Shown here piece after piece: positions 10,888 to 19,545 of a DNA stretch of 64,000 nucleotides. The position numbers were made by a program, and so were the translations under genes. Position 1 is the first letter of the stretch, and the number at the start of each line of letters is the position of its first letter. The notes beneath the pieces are model-generated. The model worked only from the letters and a program-made list of their open reading frames with translations, did no database searches and was not told the DNA's origin. Source of the stretch: Hyperoodon ampullatus (lineage: Eukaryota > Chordata > Mammalia > Artiodactyla > Ziphiidae); NCBI GenBank assembly GCA_949752795.1, contig OX457061.1, positions 46,408,338 through 46,472,337 of the forward strand, in the 5' to 3' direction.

Positions 10888-11056
10888 ATACTTACCTGGC
10901 AGGGGAAATACCACGATCAAGAAGGTGGTATTTCCCAGGGCGACACTCCTCCGTTGCACTCCGAGTGTCCCGACCCTTGCGATTTCCTCAAATGTGTGAA
11001 AGAAACTCAGTTGCATAATTTGTGGTCGTGGGGGACTGCGTTTGTGCTCTCCCCTT
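10888..11056 (+). pseudogene. Full-length U1 snRNA retropseudogene
   Basis: The sequence follows U1 snRNA from its first base to its 3' end. It has the 5'-splice-site-pairing end ATACTTACCTGGCAGGGG, a stem-loop I region with several changes, 'gttgcactccgagtgt', 'gcgatttcctcaaatgtg', the Sm-site region 'gcataatttgtggt', and the terminal 'gggggactgcgtt' and 'ctctcccc'. An A-rich tail (about 11,058-11,078) follows. A perfect 16-bp duplication TAAAATAGGTTCTTGT lies at 10,872-10,887 and 11,079-11,094. A tail plus a TSD means the copy was retroposed by L1 machinery. No upstream PSE-like promoter was recognised, so it is probably silent. U1 normally pairs with 5' splice sites in the spliceosome. Confidence 0.93.
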
Positions 11057-11109
11057 TAAAAAAAAAATAGGAAAAATATAAAATAGGTTCTTGTTACTAT
11101 TCTTTTTCA

Positions 11110-11320
11110 TGATATTCTTTTTCTTTTCCTTTAGACTGTTTATCACAATTTGTTAATATAATAGTATGTTTATTTGCTTAATTTCCGTCTCCCCAGTTGA
11201 CTGTATACTCCATGGGGGTAGGTTCTATGTCTGCTTTGCTTACACTGAATACTCAACACCTGGTCCCGGCTGGCACACAGCAGGCCCAAAGTAGACATTT
11301 ATTGAGTGAATTAACAAATA
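11110..11320 (+). mobile_element. L2 LINE 3' end
   Basis: 'cccagttgactgtatactcc', 'gggtaggttctatgtctgct' and 'gtagacatttattgagtgaa' follow the L2 3' terminal consensus in sense orientation, ending in the usual ATTGAGTGAA-like stretch. Confidence 0.7.
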
Positions 11321-11359
11321 AGCACTGATCGTACCCAGGCATGATGATTTCTTGTACTA

Positions 11360-11947
11360 AACCAGTGGTTCTCAAAGTGTGATCCTTGGACTAGCAGCAT
11401 CAACAACACCTGGGAACTTGGTTCGGAGTGAAAATTCTTGGCCCTACCTGTTAGTTCACAAACTAGTCCCATACCCAGAGGGCAGGGAGAGACCAAAGAA
11501 AGAGGCAGACCACTCCAGATTGGTAGGTGGCAGATTTAATAAGCAAGGGTACTTACTTACGAGGCTTGTCTTTGGTGCCTGCAAGACAAGTAGATCCCTG
11601 TACCTGCCCACCAAAACCTTCAAGTTAAAGAAACCTTAACTGGATTCAGTCATATATTCAGTCCAGATAGTCTCAACAACACCTTTCTCTCTCAAGGCTA
11701 CGTCCTTGAAACAGCTCCCACTGTGGGAAAGTAGGCTGAGCGTACATTCTAAAGACAAAGGGTGTGGGAGGAGCCTGCGACTGCCTGAGTCCAGCTGGTG
11801 GGTCAATCAGTGGTCATGCCCTCTCGATTCTTCCTCCAACACCAGCCCAGACCGGAACAGAATCAGAAACTCTGGAGTCAGCAGTCTGTGCTTTAACAAG
11901 CCTTCTGGGTGATTCTGATGGAGACTGAAGTTTGCAAGCACTGTACT
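11360..11947 (-). mobile_element. MER5A-type hAT element split by an LTR
   Basis: The left half (11,360-11,448) begins 'accagtggttctcaaagtgt' and the right half (11,842-11,947) carries 'aatcagaaactctggagtca' and 'tctgtgctttaacaagcctt'. Joined, they follow MER5A order. A roughly 393-bp LTR-like insert lies between them, so the MER5A copy was there first. Confidence 0.7.
11449..11841 (-). mobile_element. Solo LTR-like element within MER5A
   Basis: The insert begins TGTTAG and ends CCAACA, the imperfect TG...CA termini of retroviral LTRs. Read on the - strand it contains a TATTAAA-type polyadenylation signal near the middle, then a CT-rich U5-like stretch. The flanking pentamers CTACC and CCAGC match at three of five bases, compatible with a decayed 5-bp duplication. 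No internal retroviral genes are present. The family was not identified. Confidence 0.5.
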
Positions 11948-12500
11948 AAAGTGATAAACGGCCATTCTCGTCTACCGTAGATATCTGTGGATTTTAGCAC
12001 AGAGATAAGACTAATTATGTCTGGACTGGGAAATACTTCATGGAGAAGGTGACCTTTTTTTTTTTTTTTTTTTTTTGCGTTACACGGGCCTCTCACTGTT
12101 GTGGTCTTTCCCGTTGCGGAGCACAGGCTCCGGACGCGCAGGCTCAGCGGCCATGGCTGACGGGCCTAGCCGCTCCGCGGCATGTGGGATCCTCCCGGAC
12201 CGGGGCACGAACCCGTGTCCCCTGCATCAGCAGGCGGACTCTCAACCACTGCGCCACCAGGGAAGCCCGAAGGTGACTTTTAAGGAAGCCTCAAGCTGGA
12301 TAAGCCAGAGAAAAGCAATTCAGGCAGAGTACTGTGTACCCAAAGGCACATGGGCATGGATTAGCTTGGCCTTTGGAGGAGTCTATAAGTAGTTCTGCGG
12401 GAGGGTCCCGGGCATGGCAGGGAGATTAGGACGGAGATGGAGGCCGGCGCCTTGAATGCCAAGTTTCAAGCAGGTAAGTAACTTGGTACCCCGTTTCCTC
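11948..12500 (-). mobile_element. Ancient long interspersed repeat (L2-like), split by a SINE
   Basis: Outside the SINE at 12,054-12,268, the phrases 'ctggactgggaaatacttca', 'aattcaggcagagtactgtg' and 'aggcgccttgaatgcc'-type text align in order with the same old repeat seen at 50,995-51,870. It is probably an L2-class LINE read antisense. The family name is uncertain. Its right end abuts the CpG island. Confidence 0.45.
12054..12268 (-). mobile_element. CHR-2-like SINE
   Basis: A T-tract is followed by 'gcgttacacgggcctctcac' and ends 'caccagggaagccc'. The TSD GAAGGTGAC is perfect at 12,045-12,053 and 12,269-12,277. It interrupts the older repeat. Confidence 0.92.
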
Positions 12501-13050
12501 TCCCCACGGCTGTCCAGACTGGCCTGAGTCAGACTTCCGCGGGCTCACTTCCCGTCCCCGCCTGCCTTTTTCCTCTCTCCCTCTTCTCCCAATTCTCCCA
12601 CCTCCTCCCTTCCCCTGGGGGTGAGACGGCCCGGCTTCCAGGCCAACTCCACTCCTCCCCGACCCGTCCAACTCGCTGACGTCAGCTGGGCTGGGCGCGC
12701 CTGGTTGGCGGCTTTGGAGCCAGGGCGGGCCCCCGCGCCCGGCTTTGGGGGAAAGCCTAGGACGCTGGTCTGCGTCGACGGAGGCGCGCAGGCGCACTTG
12801 GTACAGGGCGTCGCGGGGCTTTCAGGGCTCGAGAGAAAGAGTCCCTTCCTCCGGAGACACCTTGCTTACGAGGGAGGGGTCCGTGGTGTCAGTGTCGGTT
12901 GCTCGGGACCCACGCTTGCGTCATTTAGCGCCACCCCGCCCAGGGGAACTGGCTTCCAGTCTGCGCCCTCTTCTCGGCGACCGACCGCGCTGGTGACTCA
13001 CAGCAGGACTGGTCTCCAGGGTCCTCAACCCAACGGTGCCTGGAGGCGAT
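12500..13050. promoter_or_regulatory. Orphan CpG island with CRE and AP-1 sites
   Basis: A GC- and CpG-rich block stands out from the AT-rich surroundings about 41 kb upstream of B4GALT1. It contains a perfect palindromic CRE TGACGTCA at 12,677-12,684, an AP-1 consensus TGACTCA at 12,994-13,000, GCGCGCC and GGCGCGC runs, and a GCGTCAT half-CRE near 12,918. A 143-codon open frame (12,621-13,052, +) shows no recognisable domain and is probably a by-product of high GC. The block could be the promoter of an unannotated transcript or a distal enhancer; the sequence does not decide which. Confidence 0.55.
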
Positions 13051-13321
13051 GAAGGGTGATAACAGACTTCCTAAAAATAGGTACTGTTTACCGAGCACTT
13101 CTTAGTGTGCTGGCCGTGAGTCACCTACACCTTGTAGTTCTCAACTTTATGCAACCCAGTGCCCTTTTCTTATAATACGTTTCAGTGCCACTTCAGCATT
13201 TATAGATAATGTAACCAACCTACATCCCTACATCCCAGTTCAATAATATTAAACCACAAAATGCCACAATTAGTGTAAAGGGGGAAATAGAAATAATTTA
13301 TAATAATAGAACATATAGTTC

Positions 13322-13372
13322 ATGCTCACTTGGGCAGCACATATACTAAAATTGGAACCATACAGAGAAGAT

Positions 13373-13374
<2 letters not shown>
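13322..13374 (+). pseudogene. U6 snRNA pseudogene, 5' half only
   Basis: Fifty-three bases match the start of U6 snRNA nearly base for base ('gggcagcacatatactaaaa', 'ttggaaccatacagagaaga'). The match stops at U6 position 53 and is replaced by a TA dinucleotide run (13,373-13,400). The catalytic ACAGAGA box is present, but the AGC triad and the 3' stem-loop are missing, so it cannot be functional U6. No clear TSD was found. Confidence 0.9.

Positions 13375-13402
<28 letters not shown>
13373..13402. repeat. TA dinucleotide microsatellite
   Basis: About 14 TA units, followed by CACATACA. It starts exactly where the U6 match ends. Confidence 0.95.
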
Positions 13403-13406
<4 letters not shown>

Positions 13407-13694
13407 CATTTGTTTTTTTCAGCAGGGAAATGCTTGGGCAGACCCTCACTAGAAGATATAATGAAGTAGTTATTCCCCGCCAATCTACAACAACTGTAAA
13501 TGCAACCCTCACTGATACAGATATGTTATATTAATGACTCAAACACCACCAGTACTATTGCATTATGCTTTTCTGCAGTGGTGGACTCTCCTGCTGAAAA
13601 GTTCCAAGTAAAACAGAATCCAGCCTTCCCTTGATTGACATGGTGCCCTGCTGTCTTTTGTTCGCCCCTCCAGATCCATTGTCCCTCATTCTCC

Positions 13695-13890
13695 CCAGGG
13701 CAGAGACCACTGGCACATCATATCTTACTGAATCCTTACAAGCACATTTGGACTGGGTATCATTATTTTACACATGTGGAAATAGGCTCAAAGAGATCAA
13801 GAAAGCTGCTTAGGTCTGTCTGTGGTGGGTCTTGAGTTCAGACTCGGATATGACTGGATTTAAGGCCTCTGTTCCTAATTGCAAAGCTGC
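13695..13890 (-). mobile_element. MIR SINE, antisense
   Basis: 'gggtatcattattttacaca', 'tgtggaaataggctcaaaga' and the trailing region follow the MIR core and 3' half in reverse. The copy is diverged. Confidence 0.6.
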
Positions 13891-13999
13891 ACTGCCCCTT
13901 TGCAGTTTGGGTCTTTGTCAGAGTCAAAGGACAGAGAGAGTGCTAGAGGAGGTCAGGTCTAATTCTCCATAGAGAAGAGGGCCTTCACCAGAGATGTAC

Positions 14000-14560
14000 T
14001 AGTCGAGGTATGCTGGGCTATGGATGATAACATATAGCCTCAAAATTTCAGTGGCTTGGAATTCCCTAGTGGTCCAGTGGCTATGACTCCGCGCTCTCAC
14101 TGCCGAGGGCCTGGGTTTGATCCCTGGTTGGGGAACTAAGATCCTGCAAGCTGTGCGGCAAGGCCAAAAAAAAAAAAAAAAAATCTCAGTGGCTTAACAT
14201 ACAATAAAGATTTATTTCTTGCTCCAGTAAAGTCCACAGCAGATCTTCTTGGTAGGGTGACTCTCTCCTGGGCAGCTCTCCTTCAAGCAGTGAAATGAGA
14301 GATTCGGCCTTCTTCCATTAGGAAGCTCTGCCACCTCAGAGCCTTTTGCTTCCAGCCTCACAGATGAAAGGGAGAGGGTGTGGAAGATTACTTGGAATAT
14401 TTTATGGGCAAATGTGGAGGTGGCTTGCATTTCTTCTACCCTTCTCCTATGGGCTGAACTCAATCACATGGTCCATACCTAGATGCGAGGGGGCCTGGGA
14501 AATGTAGTCTGTGTTTGGTGAGCACAGCCATGTCTCTGCAGAAGTGTCAAGCTCTTCCAG
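14000..14560 (+). mobile_element. Ancient interspersed repeat, family unassigned, split by a SINE
   Basis: 'ctcagtggcttaacatacaa', 'gatttatttcttgctccagt', 'gaactcaatcacatggtcca' and 'cctgggaaatgtagtct' match in order an old dispersed mammalian repeat also present at 21,430-21,840. I do not recall the family name with certainty. Confidence 0.5.
14058..14185 (+). mobile_element. Short tRNA-Glu-type SINE
   Basis: The copy runs from GGAATTCCCTAGTGGTCCAG through 'ctctcactgccgagggcctg' to 'gtgcggcaaggcc' and an A tail. The 10-bp TSD TCAGTGGCTT is perfect at 14,048-14,057 and 14,186-14,195. Confidence 0.92.
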
Positions 14561-14610
14561 GCCCTATACTAAGAGCATAAAAAAAGGAGGCTTAAGTTCA
14601 AGTGTCATCT

Positions 14611-15223
14611 TTTTTTTTTTTTTGCTATGAATACCTTTTACTGACATACTGTAGGACTCACTTTCACAGTAAGGTACCTAAACTGTTTCTAACACAGGAG
14701 CCAAGTAACATCCAACTTTCCATGTACAGCGTCTTGTCATTTCTAGAAAAATCCTTTCACATTTTTTAAAATCAGCTTCGGCTGGAAGGCCTGGGGTAAT
14801 GGTTGAAGCCCAGAGTGTCTCTGGAGATGCTGCATGAGAGTTTTCATTGCTGCTTCGGAGGCTGGGAGCCCCACTGACCAATGAGGAGGCCAGAGCCCCA
14901 CCGACGGATGAGGAGGCCAGGCAAGATGAGCTGGAACATGTTGGGGGAGCTGGGTTCTGCACTTATTCAGATTATGGGTTTCTCATCCTTCCTAGATGGG
15001 CTCTGGAAGATGGTCTCTTTATGTCTACATGTTGTGCTGCACCCCACAGGCCTACAAGGCCTGTGCTTGCCCTGCTTCAAGACTGAAGGAAGAGCCCGGA
15101 GTCAGCAACAGAGACATCAATGGTTTAATGGATGGGGGAGCTTATACATCTGAAGCAAGGTCCTGGAGCGACACCCACCATGTGCAGCAGGCGGCAGGCA
15201 GGACATGGCGGCAGTCTTCACTC
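14611..15223 (-). pseudogene. TSD-flanked retrocopy of an unidentified transcript
   Basis: Read on the - strand, the insert ends in an A tail (T-tract at 14,611-14,623). It is bounded by a near-perfect duplication: CAAGTGTCATCTT at 14,599-14,611 and CAAGTGTTATCTT at 15,224-15,236. A - strand open frame of 94 codons (14,678-14,962) ends about 55 bases before the tail; I do not recognise the protein. The 5' portion in - sense (about 15,041-15,223) looks LTR-like, with TATAAG, then ATTAAA, then a CT-rich stretch ending in GCACA. This is either a retrocopy of an LTR-associated transcript or a composite insertion. The parent gene was not identified. Confidence 0.5.
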
Positions 15224-15239
15224 CAAGTGTTATCTTTGC

Positions 15240-16220
15240 TGTTGATCTGCTGAATGACTACACCTCGTAGCCTGCCCCCTTTCAGGGCCTTAGTTTCCTC
15301 ATTTGTTACATGGTTATGGAAGCGGAGCCCTCAGAGCTGCATGATGGCCAGAAGTAATTGGTAGGATAGAGTGCTTGTTGGGGGAAATCATGGAGAGAGC
15401 TGCCTCCTCCTGAGGTCTGACCTTGCCTAATGACTCTCCTGACTCCACTTTCCACCTTCTGCAGCCAGGAAGGCCCAGCAGGAGGCCTTTCCTGCAAAGC
15501 CTCAAGTGCCCATAGTCCCTCTGAACACTGGCATTGTTGGGGAAGAACGGCTCTGAGTAATTAATGAAGAGTGAAATCCAGATACTAGAATCTACCAGAG
15601 AACTCCAGCAAGCGCCCTGGAGACCCAGTGGAGGCCCCAGAGAACCTGGCATGAATCCAAGGAGATGCTGGAGCTGTGGCTGAGGAGCTGGGCTGGTGTG
15701 TGTTGGGGAGCCCATGCTCACTTCAGTGGTTGTCCACAGTTTGGTCTGCCCCAAACCTCTCTTCCAGGAGTCAACTCTCCCACACCCAAACTACAGGGTT
15801 GCAGTGGTAACTGTCATGTTTCTACAGTAGGCCCCTGGCCCCTGGTCACTTGATTGGTCCAGGGTCAGGCATTTGACCCACACTGGAACAATAATTTTTC
15901 TGCTTGGGAATTTTGGAGAGAGAAAGAGCTATCTTAACTTCTCTCCACCTGATTGGTCCAATAACATATAACTCAGGTTCTCTTGACAGTCATATTTTTC
16001 TCACTGTGTGAAAGTAACAAGCAGGGGAAGCTGGTCTCATGAGAGAGAATGAAAGATGAGGAGGCTTCCAGTGGTGTTTGAGTTTCTGATTCTGCTCCAT
16101 TCCTGAGCCTAGGCTGTAATCTAGACTCTGTGATATCATTAAAATTAAGTTTCCCCTTTTTGCTTAAGCTAGTTTAGATAGATTTTGTTGTTGTTGTTGT
16201 TATTGATCCAAAGACTAAGG
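15240..16220. other. Intergenic, no gene recognised
   Basis: About 1 kb of mainly unique sequence with overlapping short open frames on both strands and no recognisable domain. A TTG trinucleotide tract lies near 16,187-16,202. Confidence 0.5.
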
Positions 16221-16224
16221 AATA

Positions 16225-16800
16225 GTATGAACTTCCTTATCAAACACATTTATTAATTCAAGAAATATTTCTGGTGCATCTACTATGTTCCAGGTACTGT
16301 GCAAAGTACTGGAAATTTGGGACTTCCATGGTGGTGCAGTGGTTAAGAATCCACCTGCCAATGCAAGGGACACAGGTTTGGGCCCTGGTCTGGGAAGATC
16401 CCACATGCCGTGGAGCAACTAAGCCGGTGTGCCACAGCTACTGAGCCTGCACTCTAGAGCCCACAAGCCACAACTACTGAGCCCACGTGGCACAACTACT
16501 GAAGCCCGTACGTCTAGAGCCCGTGATCTGAAGCAAGAGAAGCCACCACAATGAGAAGCCCGTACAACACAACGAAGAGTAGCCCCTGCTCGCCGCAACT
16601 AGAGAAAGCCCACGCGCATCAATGAAGACCCAGTGCAGCCAAAAATAAATTAAATAAATAAATAAATAAATAAATAAATTTATAAAAACAAAACAAAAAA
16701 CGCCCCCAAAACCCTCAAAGTACTGGAAATTTAACGATGAATAGGATAGACGTGGTATATACCCCCAGGGACCTTATACTTGGAGGCTAGGGCAGGACAG
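16225..16800 (-). mobile_element. L2 LINE 3' end, antisense, split by a SINE
   Basis: 'aattcaagaaatatttctgg', 'actatgttccaggtactgtg' and, after the SINE, 'cagggaccttatacttggag' follow the reverse of the L2 3' end. The SINE and its duplication lie in the middle. Confidence 0.65.
16319..16715 (+). mobile_element. CHR-1-like SINE with 17-bp TSD
   Basis: A complete long CHR copy in sense, GGGACTTCCATGGTGGTGCAG through AAATAAATAAATA. The TSD CAAAGTACTGGAAATTT is perfect over 17 bp at 16,302-16,318 and 16,716-16,732. It interrupts an L2 fragment. Confidence 0.95.
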
Positions 16801-16856
16801 ACCTGGAACAAGTACTGTACAGGTAAAATCCAGGTTTATGAGAACTGTCAAGAAGG

Positions 16857-17385
16857 AAAAAAATTTTCCCCTACCTTTCTCGGCTCTTCTGGCTGGTCTA
16901 AGAATTAAATTGACACGAGACGGACTAACAGGAGAAAATCAAATTTAATTATTTATGTACAAGAAATCCACATTAACATGAGAGATTCCAAATACAGGCA
17001 GCATGAGGTATATGTCATTCTGGACTAAGGAGAAGGGAGCACGTGTCTGGGACTTCAAAGGGAAGGAAGGCAATTTGTAGGAAGATGAAAAAAGAGCAAG
17101 TATTTGTTAAATGTTTGCTGGGCTGTGTAGAAACAATGGGACAGAGAGCGGAATTTTAACAAACAGACTTTGCTAGTTTCCTGCCTGTCTACCACACCTA
17201 GTTCATATTATACTATAGATAGCTCTGGTGATAGTTCTCTTTCCTGGAGAAGACCCTCTCTCTGAATTCTTTTAGGGGGAGGTGAAAAGAAAAAAAAAGA
17301 ATAAAACTTCCTGAGTCTTTTGTTTCTTCCTCATGCCAAAGAGACATATTCTGGGGTGGCAAATTTTGCTCCCCTACAAAATATA
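16857..17385 (-). mobile_element. ERVL-type LTR-like repeat, first copy
   Basis: This copy starts 'tcccctacctttctcggctc', has 'ggactaacaggagaaaatca', and ends with 'ttctggggtggcaaattttg' and 'ctcccctac'. It shares order and signature with 30,983-31,566, so the two belong to one dispersed family. The ending resembles old ERVL-class LTRs, but the family name is not certain and no internal genes are present. Confidence 0.5.
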
Positions 17386-17704
17386 TCACAGGGTTGTGAG
17401 AACATACAAGCTGAGAACTGAAGGATGGGGCAGGGGTTGGGTGGAAGAAGATTGGAATTAGGATGTCGAGGAGGGAGAGCATCCCAGGCAGGAAGAAGAG
17501 CACGAGTGATGACAACTCCATCATGAACCAGCATCCTCTGGAGAGAAAACAACACTCTAGCTGAGCTGGACCAGCTGAGGGGCCTGATTTTTCACCTCCC
17601 CCCATTTTGAGCCCTCAGGTAATACATTGGTAAGAAGACTCTTTCCTTTTCCCCAGAAGCAGCCTAGCAGGGACCACTCTCTCCTGTCCAGACTGTTCTA
17701 TTCC

Positions 17705-18063
17705 TTATTTATTTGTTTTTTCTAAATTTATTTATTTATTTTTGGCTGCGTTGAGTCTTCGTTGCTGCACACGGGCTTTCTCTAGTTGCGGCAAGCGGGG
17801 GCTACTCTTGGTTGTGGTGCGCGGGCTTCTCATTGCGGTGGCTTCTCTTGTTGCGGAGCACGGGCTCTAGGCGCGTGGGCTTCAGTAGTTGTGGCACACG
17901 GGCTCAGTAGTTGAGGCTCGTGGGCCCTAGAGTGCAGGCTCAGTAGTTATGGCGCAGGGGCTTAGTTGCTCTGCGGCATGTGGGATCTTCCCGGACCAGG
18001 GCTTGAACCCGTGTCCTCTGCATTGGCAGGTGGATTCTCAACCACTGCGCCACCCGGGAAGCC
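17705..18063 (-). mobile_element. CHR-1-like SINE
   Basis: A reverse long CHR copy, from a TTTATTTATTTTTGGCTGCG tail end to 'caccCgggaagcc'. The 12-bp TSD CTGTTCTATTCC is perfect at 17,693-17,704 and 18,064-18,075. Confidence 0.93.
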
Positions 18064-18179
18064 CTGTTCTATTCCATATTGAGCTGTTCCATGGGGAGAA
18101 ACACAAAACACTTCCAAGAAGGCCTTGACACACTGAACATGATCTGTATGTGCATTCTGCCCTTTCATTCATACCCCTT

Positions 18180-18660
18180 TTGGCAGAGAATGCTAACTTT
18201 CATCCTAATAGCCATTATCCCCACCTTACTTACTCCTATGTTGGGGGCACCATGTATCTGGCTAATAAAACCACATTTCCCAACATTCCTTGCAAATGGG
18301 GGTGGCTAATGAGAGGTCAGTGGAACTGATTGGGTGGGATTTGGAGAAAGCTCTTTAAAGGAGTTAACTCAGCAAGCACCCCTTTTCCCTTTCCCCCTAT
18401 TCTTCTTTCTTTGTCCCTGGGACATGAATTTGATGGGTGGAGCTCCAGTAGCCATCTTTCACTCATGAGGTGATCTTGAAGATGGATGTCATGTGCTGAG
18501 GATGGCAGAGCAGATGACAGATTCCAGCTTCTGAGACCTTGTAGAATCCCCATACCAGCCTGACCTGCCTGCAGATGGTTTATCATGTGAGAGGAAAATA
18601 AGTCCCTATCTTGTTTAGGTCACTGTTGTTTTGAATCTCTTACCAGCGACTGGACAAAAT
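18180..18660 (+). mobile_element. Ancient interspersed repeat, family unassigned
   Basis: 'atcatgtgagaggaaaataa', 'gtccctatcttgtttaggtc' and 'actgttgttttgaatctctt' match the 3' end pattern of an old dispersed mammalian repeat. The upstream part ('aggatggcagagcagatgac') fits the same family. The name is not recalled securely. Confidence 0.45.
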
Positions 18661-19033
18661 TCCTCATTGGTGTAATCCTAAAAGCCCTCTTGTAATTCAG
18701 TTTCTCTCCACTAAATAGTCCCCAAGTCATCCATTCAATCATTTATTTATTCGCTCACTCAAACACTCTCTGATTGAAGATAGCCATCCCATATTCTAGA
18801 ATCAGATGAGATTATGTGGGTATAAAAGAGTGTTGTAAATACCAAAGCATTAAACACATATTAGATTGTGTTATTATTTTAATTAATATTATGATTGTTG
18901 TTGCTCAAGTGTCACAATTAAGGAGATTTTAGTGTGTAGCAATTTGCTAGAGGGAAACTCCCATTAAATGGTGTGAAATTCAGTTCTATTTGATGTTGTA
19001 AATAAAAGAAGCAAGGGGTAGGTAACCCAGTGC

Positions 19034-19190
19034 AAGTGCTTCTCAAACTTTAATTTGCACAGAGAAATACTTGAGGATCTTACTAAAATGCAGGTTCAGA
19101 CTCAGGGGGTCTGAGGTGAGGCCTCAGATTCTGCATTTCTCACAAACTCCTGGATGAGGCTGCTTGCCGCCCTGGACCTTCGAATAGTGG
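19034..19190 (-). mobile_element. MER5A-type hAT element
   Basis: 'cttctcaaactttaatttgc', 'gatcttactaaaatgcaggt' and 'gattctgcatttctcacaaa' fit MER5A/B over most of its length. Confidence 0.7.
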
Positions 19191-19319
19191 GGACTTAGGA
19201 GATCTTTCCCCGTGCTGGGGAAAGAAATGATGAGAGAGGAGAAAGGGAAGCTAAGGGCAGAGAGGAGAGCATTTCAGAAAATGGGAAACAGTTTCTTTTA
19301 GAGGCTCTATCTCCAAGCA

Positions 19320-19545
19320 GGTTGGTAACTTAATAAAAGCCAGGAACTCTGCAGACCTTATTTTGTTTAATTCTTACAACCGTATATAAGGGGAATTCTA
19401 ATTCTTAGTCTACAGTTGAGAAAGCAAGTGGAAGCTCGGAGAAGTTAAGGGATATGACCAAAGTCACACAGCAGGTCAGTGGCAGGGATGGGATTGCCAC
19501 CCAGGTTTTTCAGAGGCCAGAGCCTGTGTTTCTTTCCAGGCCCCT
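19320..19545 (-). mobile_element. MIR SINE, antisense
   Basis: 'tttgtttaattcttacaacc', 'tctacagttgagaaagcaag', 'gaccaaagtcacacagcagg' and 'tcagtggcagggatgggatt' follow the reverse of MIR over much of its length. Confidence 0.8.

Noticed and set aside
12433..12480. Possible first exon MEAGALNAKFQA ending at CAG|GTAAGT
   Set aside because: The bases derive from an ancient dispersed repeat seen again at 50,995-51,870, so the donor match is probably fortuitous. It is kept only as a note with the CpG island.
12621..13052. 143-codon + frame in the orphan CpG island
   Set aside because: No recognisable domain, a competing overlapping frame on the same strand, and GC-driven openness.
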